Part shown: positions 8,008 to 15,830 of the stretch, piece by piece
How positions within the stretch are numbered: the stretch's first letter is position 1
Layout: every line of letters starts with the position of its first letter
DNA from: Microbacterium sp. SZ1
GTDB taxonomy: Bacteria; Actinomycetota; Actinomycetes; Actinomycetales; Microbacteriaceae
Direction of reading: 5' to 3'
Assembly: GCF_002362255.1 (NCBI RefSeq)
Contig: NZ_LPVV01000002.1
Location: 1-64,000 of the forward strand
Length of the DNA stretch: 64,000 nucleotides
Notes under the pieces: generated by a model
The model's input: only the letters and a program-made list of their open reading frames with translations
Database searches by the model: none
What the model was told of the DNA's origin: nothing
Made by a program: the position numbers and the translations under genes

Positions 8008-8747
8008 GCCCTTCGCTGCGGCAGCGCGCGAGCGCCGGTGAGAAGCTCATCGGCGCTCTCCTGCGCATGCCGGCCGAGGAGACCGTCGAGATGCTGGCCG
8101 TCGCCGGCTTCGACTTCGTGCTGATCGACTGCGAGCACGGACCGGCCGACATCGTCGCGCTGCGCAGTCACATCGCCCTGGCGGCGGTGCACGGCGTACC
8201 CGTCATCGTGCGGGTCGGCGAGAAGGACCGCGGCCTCGTGCTGCGGGTACTCGACCAGGGCGCGCAGGGCATCCTCGCCCCTCACCTCGACACGGCCGAG
8301 GATGCCGCCGACCTCGTCGACTCCGCGCTCTACCCGCCCGTCGGATCGCGCGGCTTCGCCACGTACAGCCGCGCCGGCCGCTTCGGCGAGGTCGCGGCGG
8401 CCGATCACCGCGACCGGTGGCTCGAGAACACCCTCGTGCTCGGCATGATCGAATCGCCCCGCGGGGTCGCGAACATCGACGAGATCGTCGCGACAGCGCG
8501 CCTCGACGGCATCATGATCGGCCCGGCCGACCTCGCCGCGGCATCCGGTCCCGACGACCTCCCGGTGGCGGAAGCCGTCGCGGTCGTGAACGAGGCGCTC
8601 TCGCGCACCGGTGCCCTGCGCATGGACATCGTCGGCACGAAGGATGCCGCAGCAGCAGCCTTCGCGGCCGGTGCCGACCTCGTGGTCTACAACCTCGCGT
8701 CGTCGCTCATGGCGCACTTCCGCGATCTGACCGCGCCGGCCCGCTGA
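8004..8747 (+). CDS. HpcH/HpaI-family aldolase
   Basis: 247 aa, the usual size for HpcH/HpaI class II aldolases, metal-dependent enzymes that split 2-keto-3-deoxy or 4-hydroxy-2-oxo acids to pyruvate and an aldehyde. Family blocks seen: FDFVLIDCEHGPAD near the N terminus, VIVRVG, GAQGILAPHLDTAEDA, the arginine-bearing YPPVGSRGFATYSRA, and the metal-ligand ESPRGVANIDEI followed by GPADLAAA. Last gene of the LacI-controlled operon (ATGA overlap with the SDR). It gives the pathway a plausible end point in central metabolism. Ends just before the long hairpin 8755-8821. Confidence 0.85.
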   Translation: MSPSLRQRASAGEKLIGALLRMPAEETVEMLAVAGFDFVLIDCEHGPADIVALRSHIALAAVHGVPVIVRVGEKDRGLVLRVLDQGAQGILAPHLDTAEDAADLVDSALYPPVGSRGFATYSRAGRFGEVAAADHRDRWLENTLVLGMIESPRGVANIDEIVATARLDGIMIGPADLAAASGPDDLPVAEAVAVVNEALSRTGALRMDIVGTKDAAAAAFAAGADLVVYNLASSLMAHFRDLTAPAR

Positions 8748-8754
8748 CCTTCGG

Positions 8755-8821
8755 CAGGAGATCTCGCGTGACGAAGGACGCGAGCACGGCATCCGTCCTT
8801 CGCTGCGTGAGATCTCCTGCG
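8755..8821. terminator. Long two-part hairpin between convergent genes
   Basis: Outer arms GCAGGAGATCTC (8755-8766) and its perfect complement (8810-8821), an internal bulge, then inner arms CGAAGGACG (8773-8781) and complement (8795-8803), with a 13-base loop. It fills the gap between the convergent aldolase and hydrolase genes, so a bidirectional terminator is the simplest reading. The interrupted two-stem design recurs at other gene ends in the window. Confidence 0.65.
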
Positions 8822-8837
8822 ATATGCGCGACGCCGC

Positions 8838-9563
8838 TCACGCGACCGCCGACGCCCTGACCTGTTGCGCGCACCACGAGCGCACGAGGTCGCCGAACTC
8901 GCGCGGGCGCTCGAGCGGCAGCAGGTGACCGGCATCCAATGAGACCAGTCGCGCATCGGGCAGAGCGGCGACGATCTCGGTGTGGAAGTGCGGCGGGCAG
9001 ATGACGTCGTCCAGTCCGGAGACGACCAGCGTCGGCATCCGCAGCGACGACAACCGCGACAGCAGATCCACGCGGGTGAGCTGCAACTGCAGCTGTGTGC
9101 GCAGCAGGTCGTCGCCCGTCTCGTCACCCATCCGCAGGGCTCGCTCGACGAGATCGGGGCGCTCGGCGGCGAGGCGTTCACCGAGCAGCGGTTCGAGGAT
9201 GCTCTGCTGCAGCGCTCGGGCGCTCGCCCCGTCGTCGAGACGGCGTATCCACTCGTTCCACCCCGCGCGCTGGGCGTCTGTCGGCGCCTTCGCGTTGGTC
9301 GACACCAGGCACAGCCCGGCGACGCGGTGCGGGGCGGCGAGGGCGAGCGCCATGGCGACGATGCCGCCGAGCGAGTGCCCGACGATCACCGACTGCGCCG
9401 GTATCTCCGCGAGCAGCGCGTCGATCTGCGCACGGAGCGAGGGGCGATCCAGCAGCGGCCGGATCGCCCCTCCGTCCTCCCTGTCGAAGCCGACCTCCGC
9501 CCACAGGTCTGCCGTGCAGTTCATGCCGGCGAGCAGGACCAGCTTCGGGGCGGACGCCGACAC
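8838..9563 (-). CDS. Alpha/beta hydrolase
   Basis: 241 aa. The nucleophile elbow GHSLGG, the catalytic acid in VVSGLDDVICPP and the His in DAGHLLPLERP are all in place, so an active serine hydrolase or esterase is likely. It begins one base after the stop of the upstream permease gene, so it belongs to the importer operon 12709-8838. This suggests that the imported compound carries an ester or similar bond cleaved after uptake, which is inference. Cytoplasmic: no signal peptide. Confidence 0.8.
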   Translation of the reverse strand: MSASAPKLVLLAGMNCTADLWAEVGFDREDGGAIRPLLDRPSLRAQIDALLAEIPAQSVIVGHSLGGIVAMALALAAPHRVAGLCLVSTNAKAPTDAQRAGWNEWIRRLDDGASARALQQSILEPLLGERLAAERPDLVERALRMGDETGDDLLRTQLQLQLTRVDLLSRLSSLRMPTLVVSGLDDVICPPHFHTEIVAALPDARLVSLDAGHLLPLERPREFGDLVRSWCAQQVRASAVA

Positions 9564-9564
9564 G

Positions 9565-10461
9565 TCAGCCCTTGACGGCGCCGTCGCTGAGGCCGGCGAC
9601 GAGGTACTTCTGAGCGATGAACGCGATCACGAACACGGGGATCGTCAACAGCATCGACGCGGCGCCCGCCTGTTGCAGCATGGGCAGGGTCTGTCCGAGC
9701 TGCGTCGCGATGAACACCGGCACCGTCTTCGACGACGTGTCGGTGAGCACGAGTGCCGTGAGGTACTCCTGGAACGCGAACAGGAAGACGAAGATGCCGG
9801 CGGTCAGGATGCCGGGTCCCATCAGCGGGATCATGACGCGTCGCAGCATCCCGATCCGCGTGCAGCCGTCGATCATCGCCGCCTCGTCGAGCTCCCGCGG
9901 GATCTCGGCGAAGAAGTTGCGCAGCAACCAGATCGTGAACGGCTGGTTGATGGCGACCAGGGCGATCGCGAGCGCGAAGGTCGTGTCGTAGATCCCGAGC
10001 GCACGGCTGATGTCGTACATCGGCAGCACGACGGAGAACCGCGGCAGCGCCCGGAAGATCAGGGCCAGCACGAGCAGGATCGCCGAGACGTAGCTGGGGA
10101 ACCGCGACAGCGCGTACGCCGCCGGGATGCCGATCACGAGGGCGATCACCGTCGAGACCACCGCGACGACGAGCGTGTTCACGAGGTAGTCGGCGAAGTA
10201 CGTCGTCTCCCAGAGATCCACGAAGGCCTGCAGCGTGGGCTGGTAGTCCCAGAGCACAGGCGGGTTCGAGAACGCGACGTCGGTGGGCTTGGTCACCGAC
10301 AGCGTCATCCAGATGAACGGGCTCAGCACCACCACGCAGAGGATGCCGAGCAGCAGCCCCGTGATGACGGGCGGGCGGTTCGGTCCGCCGCGGCGGCGAC
10401 GCTTCGGTGCGCCGCCCGTGACGATGGCCCTCGTCGAGAGCTCGTTGGTGGTGAGACTCAT
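9565..10461 (-). CDS. ABC sugar-type importer permease (MalG family)
   Basis: 298 aa, six predicted membrane segments. The EAA loop that docks on the ATPase is clear (LDEAAMIDGCTRIGMLRRV, then MIPLM). The ATG at 10461 overlaps the stop of the first permease gene (ATGA); a longer open frame upstream lies inside that gene and is ignored. It forms the inner-membrane channel with the protein at 10458. No ATPase gene is in this operon, so a shared MsmX/MsiK-type ATPase from elsewhere must power it. Confidence 0.88.
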   Translation of the reverse strand: MSLTTNELSTRAIVTGGAPKRRRRGGPNRPPVITGLLLGILCVVVLSPFIWMTLSVTKPTDVAFSNPPVLWDYQPTLQAFVDLWETTYFADYLVNTLVVAVVSTVIALVIGIPAAYALSRFPSYVSAILLVLALIFRALPRFSVVLPMYDISRALGIYDTTFALAIALVAINQPFTIWLLRNFFAEIPRELDEAAMIDGCTRIGMLRRVMIPLMGPGILTAGIFVFLFAFQEYLTALVLTDTSSKTVPVFIATQLGQTLPMLQQAGAASMLLTIPVFVIAFIAQKYLVAGLSDGAVKG

Positions 10462-11330
10462 CGTTCGGCCTTCGCTTCCTTGAAGATGCCCCGGATGAAC
10501 GGGATCAGCATGATGAGGATCAGGAGGATGGTGAGCACGTTGATCGCGCTGCCGAGACCGAGGTTCTCGGCGCCGTCGGCGAACGCCACGGAGTAGACGT
10601 AGAGCATGATCGACTCGTTGCCGATGTTCTGCGCCTGTGGCGACAGCGGGATCAGGTTGTCGAACATGCGCAGGACGTCCATGATCGTGATCAGGGTCAC
10701 GAACCCGAGGACGCCGCGGATCGTCGGGATGATCACGCTGATGTGCGTCTGGAACGCGTTGGCTCCGTCGATCTTGGCCGCTTCCTTCAGCTCGTTCGGC
10801 ACACCCTGCAGACCCGCGAGGATGATGAGCATCGCGAAGGGCAGCATGTGCCAGACGGTGTTCGCGATGACGAGGATGGCGTTCGGCACCTGGTCCGTGA
10901 ACCACAGCACCTGGGTGCCTCCGAAGAATCCGATGAGGCGGTTCACGACCCCGCCGAAGTTGTCGTCGAAGAGCCACGAGAACGCGACAGCGCCCACGAG
11001 GTTCGGCAGCACGTACGAGACGAGCATGATGCCGAGCACCAGGGGGCGCGACGCGGTGATGCGGTTGATGCCGGTGGCGATGATGTAGCCGAACACCAGC
11101 AGGATGGCGGTGGTGATCACCGTGACCACCACCGTGAACACGACCGCCTTGTGGAAGCGCGGATCGGTCAGGGCGTCGGTGAAGTTCTCCAGACCGATGA
11201 ACGTGCCCGGTGTGCCGTAGCGGACCTGTTCGAAGCTCCACTGCACCGTGCGCACCAGGGGGAGCACGAGAAGCGCCCCCATCACCAGCAGGCTCGGGAA
11301 GAAGAGCAGCCAGAACTCGCGTGCCTTCAT
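10458..11330 (-). CDS. ABC sugar-type importer permease (MalF family)
   Basis: 290 aa, six hydrophobic segments beginning FWLLFFPSLLVMGALLVL. The EAA motif reads ELKEAAKIDGANAFQTHISV followed by IIPTI. It follows the binding-protein gene after a 71-base gap that holds a perfect 13-bp hairpin, and it overlaps the second permease gene by four bases. Partner of that permease in a sugar or oligosaccharide importer. The operon lies under the LacI-type operators at 12720 and 12775. Confidence 0.88.
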   Translation of the reverse strand: MKAREFWLLFFPSLLVMGALLVLPLVRTVQWSFEQVRYGTPGTFIGLENFTDALTDPRFHKAVVFTVVVTVITTAILLVFGYIIATGINRITASRPLVLGIMLVSYVLPNLVGAVAFSWLFDDNFGGVVNRLIGFFGGTQVLWFTDQVPNAILVIANTVWHMLPFAMLIILAGLQGVPNELKEAAKIDGANAFQTHISVIIPTIRGVLGFVTLITIMDVLRMFDNLIPLSPQAQNIGNESIMLYVYSVAFADGAENLGLGSAINVLTILLILIMLIPFIRGIFKEAKAER

Positions 11331-11349
11331 ATGCGTCCTCCCTCGGACG

Positions 11350-11383
11350 GACTGTGGCCTGAACTCACGCTCAGGCCACAGTC
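11350..11383 (-). terminator. Intercistronic hairpin between binding protein and permease
   Basis: GACTGTGGCCTGA (11350-11362) and its exact complement (11371-11383) form a 13-bp stem with an eight-base loop. Hairpins here in ABC operons typically stabilise the binding-protein message or partly terminate transcription, so that binding protein is made in excess over permeases. No U-run follows, which favours mRNA stabilisation or leaky attenuation. Confidence 0.7.
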
Positions 11384-11401
11384 ATGACGTCGGTGCGTCG
11401 G

Positions 11402-12709
11402 TCAGCCGGCGATCTTCTCGCCGGCGGCCTGCATCTGGGCGAGTCCTTCGTCGACCGCGATCTGGCCGTTGAGGATCGAGACCAGGATCGGCCGAATCTC
11501 GTTGGTGATGTCGGCCGCGATCGGCGACACGATGGGCGGCATGGCGCTGGCGATCGAGTCGTTCGCCGCCGCGCCGTACGGCGAGTTCTTCTCCGTCACC
11601 ATGCCCTCGCGCGCCGGGTAGGCCGCGGGGACGGATGCCTTCGACGCGTCCTCGCTGACGGCGGAGGCCATCATCTGGAAGAGCATGTCGTGGTCGAGCT
11701 TCGTGTTGAACGGGATGGACCAGCCGTCGATCGAGAGGCGGTTGTACGAGTACTCCGCGTCGGAGGTGACCTTCGGCGCGCCGGCGAACCCGAACGAATC
11801 AGCGAACTTCGAGTTGGAGTCGAGAGTCAGGTCGAACATGCGACCGGAGAACATGATCGACATGGCCGCGGTGCCGTTGAACATCTGCTGCTGGACCTTG
11901 GGCTGGTCGAACGTCGTGACCTGCGGGTCCATGTACGGCTTGAGCGCGAGCATCGCCTCGACGGCCTGCTTGGCCTCGGGGGTGTCGAGCGTGACCTCGC
12001 CGTCGGCGGTGACGAAGTCCGCCCCGAGCGAGTTCATCGCACCCTGGAAACCCGTGGTGACATCGGCCGTCGCGAGCCAGGGCAGCGCGATCGGGTAGTC
12101 CATGAGTCCCGCGCCCTTGATCTGCTCGGCGGCGTCGATCATCTCGTCGAACGTGGTCGGGACCTCGAGGCCCAGGTCCTCGAAGATGTCGGTGCGGTAC
12201 GCCATGACGAACATCTGCGCCTGCATCGGAATCGCGTAGATGTCGCCGTCGTACGACATGCCCTCGACCATCGAGGGGCTGATGTCGTCGAGGCCGTAGT
12301 CGTCGGCGTACTTGTCCCACAGGTCGTTCAGGGGAACGAGCTTCTCCTCCTCGCCGAAGCCGGGGATGACGAAGCCGTACGTCTCGATGATGTCGTAGGT
12401 GCCGGTGTCGCCGGCGAGCGTCGCCGTCGTCTTGGTGACCTGGCCGCCGAAGTCGATCGGGTCGTGCTTCAGCGTGACATCGTCGGTCGAGCAGCTCGAC
12501 ACCATGGTGTCGGTGAACGGGTCGATCGCGGAGGAGTTGTAGGCGAGGACGTTGACCGTCGTCTTGCCTTCGGGTGCCGTGTAGTCGCAGGACACCGTCG
12601 TGGAATTCTCATTGTCGGTACGGGTGCCCGCGCCGCAGCTGGTGAGGGCGACGATGCCCACGGCTGCGAGTGCGAGGACCGGCAGTGCTCGGTGCTGTGT
12701 GTGTGCCAT
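11402..12709 (-). CDS. ABC importer solute-binding lipoprotein
   Basis: 435 aa with a lipoprotein signal peptide: hydrophobic PVLALAAVGIVALTSC, lipobox LTSC with the lipidated Cys near residue 25. The mature part is a MalE/UgpB-like extracytoplasmic binding protein (NDLWDKYADDYGLDDI, YAIPMQAQMFVMAYRTDIF). First gene of the importer operon. Two copies of the LacI-type operator bracket its promoter (12720-12731 and 12775-12786). It is the specificity component, so identifying its ligand would identify the pathway substrate. Ligand unknown from sequence. Confidence 0.88.
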   Translation of the reverse strand: MAHTQHRALPVLALAAVGIVALTSCGAGTRTDNENSTTVSCDYTAPEGKTTVNVLAYNSSAIDPFTDTMVSSCSTDDVTLKHDPIDFGGQVTKTTATLAGDTGTYDIIETYGFVIPGFGEEEKLVPLNDLWDKYADDYGLDDISPSMVEGMSYDGDIYAIPMQAQMFVMAYRTDIFEDLGLEVPTTFDEMIDAAEQIKGAGLMDYPIALPWLATADVTTGFQGAMNSLGADFVTADGEVTLDTPEAKQAVEAMLALKPYMDPQVTTFDQPKVQQQMFNGTAAMSIMFSGRMFDLTLDSNSKFADSFGFAGAPKVTSDAEYSYNRLSIDGWSIPFNTKLDHDMLFQMMASAVSEDASKASVPAAYPAREGMVTEKNSPYGAAANDSIASAMPPIVSPIAADITNEIRPILVSILNGQIAVDEGLAQMQAAGEKIAG

Positions 12710-12719
12710 GTCGCCGATG

Positions 12720-12786
12720 GTATACGTATGCAGTCAACTTAGGGAAGCCTATATTTGAGCGAAATGCATAAATTGAATACGTATAC
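12720..12786 (-). promoter_or_regulatory. Promoter of the importer operon with two LacI-type operators
   Basis: On the minus strand TTCAAT (12772-12777) and TATAGG (12749-12754) are 17 bases apart. GAATACGTATAC (12775-12786) overlaps the -35 and GTATACGTATGC (12720-12731) lies in the leader, 55 bp away centre to centre. Both match GNATACGTATNC. The spacing would allow looping by a tetrameric LacI protein, or simple block plus roadblock. The -10/-35 assignment is tentative; the palindromes are plain. Confidence 0.65.
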
Positions 12787-12813
12787 TGCGCCAACGCTCG
12801 CGGGTCGACCCGC

Positions 12814-13470
12814 TCAGTCCCCGCGCCGTCCCTCGCCGAGCGGCTGGAACGGAACACCGTGGTGTGAGAACTCGCGGACCGAGCGCGGTCGGGCGTCGAC
12901 CAGCACGGTTCTTGCGCTCCGCCGAGCGAGCGGCAGGTCGCTCGACGAATCCGTGTAGAGAGTATCCACGATCGCTCCCGGATGGATCACCTCGAGGGTC
13001 TCGACCTTGCGTTCGCCCACGTTGTGATCGGCGAAGCGCGGACCTCGTGCGGAGAAGCGGAACCGGGATGCGAGCAGCGGCATCCCTCCGACGCCGAGAG
13101 CCTCCAGGTATGCCGCGGCGAGCTCGCGCTCGGTCGCGGTGATGACGATGCCCGCCCCGTCGTCGAACGCTCGCCGCAGCGCCGCCAGCACGTCAGGCCG
13201 CACGTTGTCGGGTCTCGCGGCGAGCCGTCGCGCGGTACGGACGGCGAGCCGCGCGTACTCCGGCTCCGACACCCCGGAGAGGACGATGTGCACGACGGCG
13301 CGGTTGCATCGCGGGCGCAGCGCTCCGGCCGCCGGCACGAGCGCGGCGGCGAGCGCGAGCACCGCGACGGGCAGGACGAGCCACGGCCGCGTGCGGAGCC
13401 GCGCGAGAACGAGGGCGGCCATGGTGTCGGCGCGGCTGAGCACGCCGTCGAGGTCGAAGACCGTGATCAC
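12814..13470 (-). CDS. HAD-superfamily phosphatase with hydrophobic insert
   Basis: 218 aa. HAD motif I is VFDLDGVL at residues 3-10, motif II is the Thr in ITATERE, and the acidic motif is YTDSSSDLPLA. A hydrophobic segment (WLVLPVAVLALAAALVPAAG) follows residue 30, which could be a membrane hairpin or the cap core. Start overlaps the stop of the GntR gene by four bases, so the two are cotranscribed. Resembles HAD-IB/phosphoserine-phosphatase-like proteins. Substrate unknown. Confidence 0.75.
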   Translation of the reverse strand: MITVFDLDGVLSRADTMAALVLARLRTRPWLVLPVAVLALAAALVPAAGALRPRCNRAVVHIVLSGVSEPEYARLAVRTARRLAARPDNVRPDVLAALRRAFDDGAGIVITATERELAAAYLEALGVGGMPLLASRFRFSARGPRFADHNVGERKVETLEVIHPGAIVDTLYTDSSSDLPLARRSARTVLVDARPRSVREFSHHGVPFQPLGEGRRGD

Positions 13471-14228
13471 TCCGCGTCGACCGCCCGATCGATGATGAGC
13501 GATACGCGATCCGCCCGGTACACGTCGACGGCGAACTCGAGGCAGTCGCCGCCCGCGAGGAACGTGCGTCGCGTCAGCTGCAGCCCGCCCGCGGCACCGC
13601 GCGTGCCGAGACGGCGCGCGTCATCGGCATCCAGCACCACCACCTCCAGCTCGGCGGAGGTGCGGGCGAGCGCGAGGCCGAACCGCGAGCGCACCTCATC
13701 CCACAGCGACCCGGCGAGGTCGCCGTCGAGCAGCCCCGGCACGAGATCGGCGCGGTAGTAGGTCGTCTCGACGGCGAGGGGCTCGCCGTTCGCGCGCCGC
13801 AGGCGTCGGAGGGCGTAGACGGGCGAGCCTGCGAGGATGCCGAGCCCCGCCGCGACGGTGTCGTCGGCAGGTCGCTCCTCGGCCCAGAGCAGTTCGGCGC
13901 CGGGGTTCCCGCCCGCGCGGGCGATCTCCTGCGAGAACGATCCGAGCCGCAGGCGCACTCGGGGTTCCGAGATGAAGGTGCCGCGGGTCGCGTCGCGATG
14001 CACGCGTCCCTCGTTCTCGAGCACGCCCAGCGCACGGCGGAGGGTCATGCGGCTCACTCCGAGCTCCACGCTCAGGTCGCGTTCCGCCGGTAGGGGCGTT
14101 CCAGGCGTGAGCTCCCCGGCGTCGATGCGGGCACGCACCTCGGCCGCGATGCGGACGTAGGCGGGGGCGCTCGCGGCCGCCGATTCCTCAGAGGATGCGC
14201 TGGTCACTCTTGACACGCTACCGGTCAC
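13467..14228 (-). CDS. GntR/HutC-family regulator (UTRA domain)
   Basis: About 253 aa. The N-terminal winged HTH (AYVRIAAEVRARIDAGELTPG, then LSVELGVSRMTLRRALGVLE) is followed by a UTRA ligand domain, about residues 95-245 (GNPGAELLW, ALRRLRRANGEPLAVETTYY, ELEVVVLDADDARRLG). Two GTG codons are possible: 14228 with TACGGT six bases upstream, or 14207 with TAGCGT seven upstream; I list the longer. Divergent from the APC permease operon, with two dre-like palindromes between them (14243-14271), which it very likely binds. HutC-type members usually sense a phosphorylated sugar or small organic acid; the effector here is unknown. Confidence 0.85.
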   Translation of the reverse strand: MTGSVSRVTSASSEESAAASAPAYVRIAAEVRARIDAGELTPGTPLPAERDLSVELGVSRMTLRRALGVLENEGRVHRDATRGTFISEPRVRLRLGSFSQEIARAGGNPGAELLWAEERPADDTVAAGLGILAGSPVYALRRLRRANGEPLAVETTYYRADLVPGLLDGDLAGSLWDEVRSRFGLALARTSAELEVVVLDADDARRLGTRGAAGGLQLTRRTFLAGGDCLEFAVDVYRADRVSLIIDRAVDAE

Positions 14229-14239
14229 GCCCCTACCGT
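14210..14239 (+). promoter_or_regulatory. Promoter of the APC permease-oxidoreductase-kinase operon
   Basis: TTGACA (14210-14215) and TACCGT (14234-14239) are 18 bases apart. The expected transcription start falls at the left edge of the operator pair 14243-14271, so the bound regulator would block initiation. Confidence 0.6.
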
Positions 14240-14242
14240 ACC

Positions 14243-14271
14243 TTGGTATAGACCATGTTGGTCTATACCAA
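14243..14271. promoter_or_regulatory. Two tandem dre-like GntR operators forming one large palindrome
   Basis: Arms TTGGTATAGACC (14243-14254) and GGTCTATACCAA (14260-14271) are perfect complements around ATGTT. Each half also resembles the DasR/NagR/YvoA-type consensus TGGTCTAGACCA with one change (TGGTATAGACCA and TGGTCTATACCA). Position and family fit the GntR/UTRA regulator encoded next to it. Confidence 0.8.
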
Positions 14272-14295
14272 CTGTCGTCCAATGAAGGTCGAGTC

Positions 14296-15789
14296 ATGGA
14301 AGCACCCGAATCTCCCCTCGCCCCGTCCGCCGCCCCGGCCGGCACCCGCATGAAGCGGGAGCTCGGGCTCTACGCATCCTTCGCCGTCGCCTTCGGGTTC
14401 GTCTCGATCGCGACCGGCATCTTCACGACCTACGGAGCGGTGCTGAACAGCAGCGGCCCCCGCGGCATCTGGGCCTGGCCCGTCGCCGTCGTGGGGCAGA
14501 CGATGGTCGCGCTGATCTTCGGCGCGCTCGCGGCGCGCATCCCGATCAGCGGCTACGCGTACCAGTGGGTCTCTCGCCTGGCGAATCCGATCCTCGGCTG
14601 GCTCACCGGATGGATATCGTTCGCGTTCCTCGTCGTCGTGGTGGTCGCGGTCGACTACACGATCGCCGCGACGATCCTGCCCGAGCTGTTCGGCTACGCC
14701 CCGAGCCCCGCCAACTGCTGGGTCATCACGGCGCTGGTCATGCTGCTGCAGGCGATCCTCGTGGCCCTGAGCACCAAGGCCACCAACCGCGTCAACGAGG
14801 TCGCGGTGACCGTGCAGATCATCGGCATGATCGGCATCACCGTGCTGCTGTTCGCCGTCGGCGCGGCGCTCGGCCGCCTCGACTTCACCCAGCTGTTCGC
14901 CACGGCACCCGTCGCCGAGGCGGGGTACTGGGACTTCGGCGGCCTCACCGAAGCCGGCCCGTTCCCGCTCGCGTTCCTGCTCGGTGCCTTCACGATCGTC
15001 GGCTTCGAGTCGGCCGCGAACCTCGCCGAGGAGACGAAGAACCCCGAGCGCGTCATCCCCCGCGCCATGGTGCAGGCCGTGGTCGCCCTCGGCGTGCTGG
15101 GGATGCTGTTCCTCATCGCCGTGACCGCGCTCGCGGGCGACACCGCGGAGCTCGCCGAGTCGGCGACCCCCGTGGCGACCGTCATCACCTCGGTGCTGGG
15201 TCCGGTCGTCGGCAAGATCCTGCTCGTGCTCGTCGTCATCTCGATCTTCTCGTGCGGCCTGGTCATCACGCTCAGCGGCACCCGCCTGATCTGGGCGATG
15301 TCGCGCGATGAGCGCTTCCCCGCGTGGCAGCTGCTCCGCCGCGTCAGTCGCACGAGGCACACCCCGGTGGCGGCGACGCTCGGCTACCTCGTCATCACGC
15401 AGGCGATCCTCGCGATCTTCAGCGGCACGAGCGACGCGCTCTTCGTCCTGTTCTCGGCGGCGACCCTGCTGCCGGCGATCATCTACGCGGGCACGGTTCT
15501 GCTGTACATCGTGAAACGCCGCTCGCTCCCCGCGAGCGCCGGGTTCACGCTCGGCCGGTGGGAGGTGCCGGTGCTGATCCTCGCGAGCGTCTGGCTCGTG
15601 TATGAGCTGCTCATCTTCCGCGACGTCTCGTTCGAGCAGCCGCGACTGTACGTCGGCATCATGCTCGTGATCGGCATCGCGTACCTCGTCTACCTGCTCG
15701 CGACACGCGGACGCCGTGGTCTCACCATGCCCGACATGGCCGACGTCGACCGCACGTTCGACGACGACACCGCGTCCGCCTCCCGGTGA
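14296..15789 (+). CDS. APC-family amino acid/polyamine-type permease
   Basis: 497 aa with about twelve membrane segments (for example FGFVSIATGIFTTYG, WPVAVVGQTMVALIFGALAA). The helix-1 glycine break and the family block GFESAANLAEETKNPERVIPRA near residues 235-260 mark it as an APC transporter. AAGG lies eight bases before the ATG. First gene of an operon with an FAD oxidoreductase and an FGGY kinase, under the GntR operators. A substrate that is imported, then phosphorylated and oxidised, would be expected; an amino alcohol or polyol derivative is possible but unproven. Confidence 0.85.
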   Translation: MEAPESPLAPSAAPAGTRMKRELGLYASFAVAFGFVSIATGIFTTYGAVLNSSGPRGIWAWPVAVVGQTMVALIFGALAARIPISGYAYQWVSRLANPILGWLTGWISFAFLVVVVVAVDYTIAATILPELFGYAPSPANCWVITALVMLLQAILVALSTKATNRVNEVAVTVQIIGMIGITVLLFAVGAALGRLDFTQLFATAPVAEAGYWDFGGLTEAGPFPLAFLLGAFTIVGFESAANLAEETKNPERVIPRAMVQAVVALGVLGMLFLIAVTALAGDTAELAESATPVATVITSVLGPVVGKILLVLVVISIFSCGLVITLSGTRLIWAMSRDERFPAWQLLRRVSRTRHTPVAATLGYLVITQAILAIFSGTSDALFVLFSAATLLPAIIYAGTVLLYIVKRRSLPASAGFTLGRWEVPVLILASVWLVYELLIFRDVSFEQPRLYVGIMLVIGIAYLVYLLATRGRRGLTMPDMADVDRTFDDDTASASR

Positions 15790-15830
15790 GACGCCCCTCC
15801 TCCAGAGAAATCAGCGAAAGTGGAACCATC

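Noticed and set aside
12739..12751. TTAGGGAAGCCTA as an IdeR box before the importer gene
   Set aside because: The half-sites do not line up with the 19-base consensus and no iron gene is involved. The LacI-type palindromes on both sides explain the region better.
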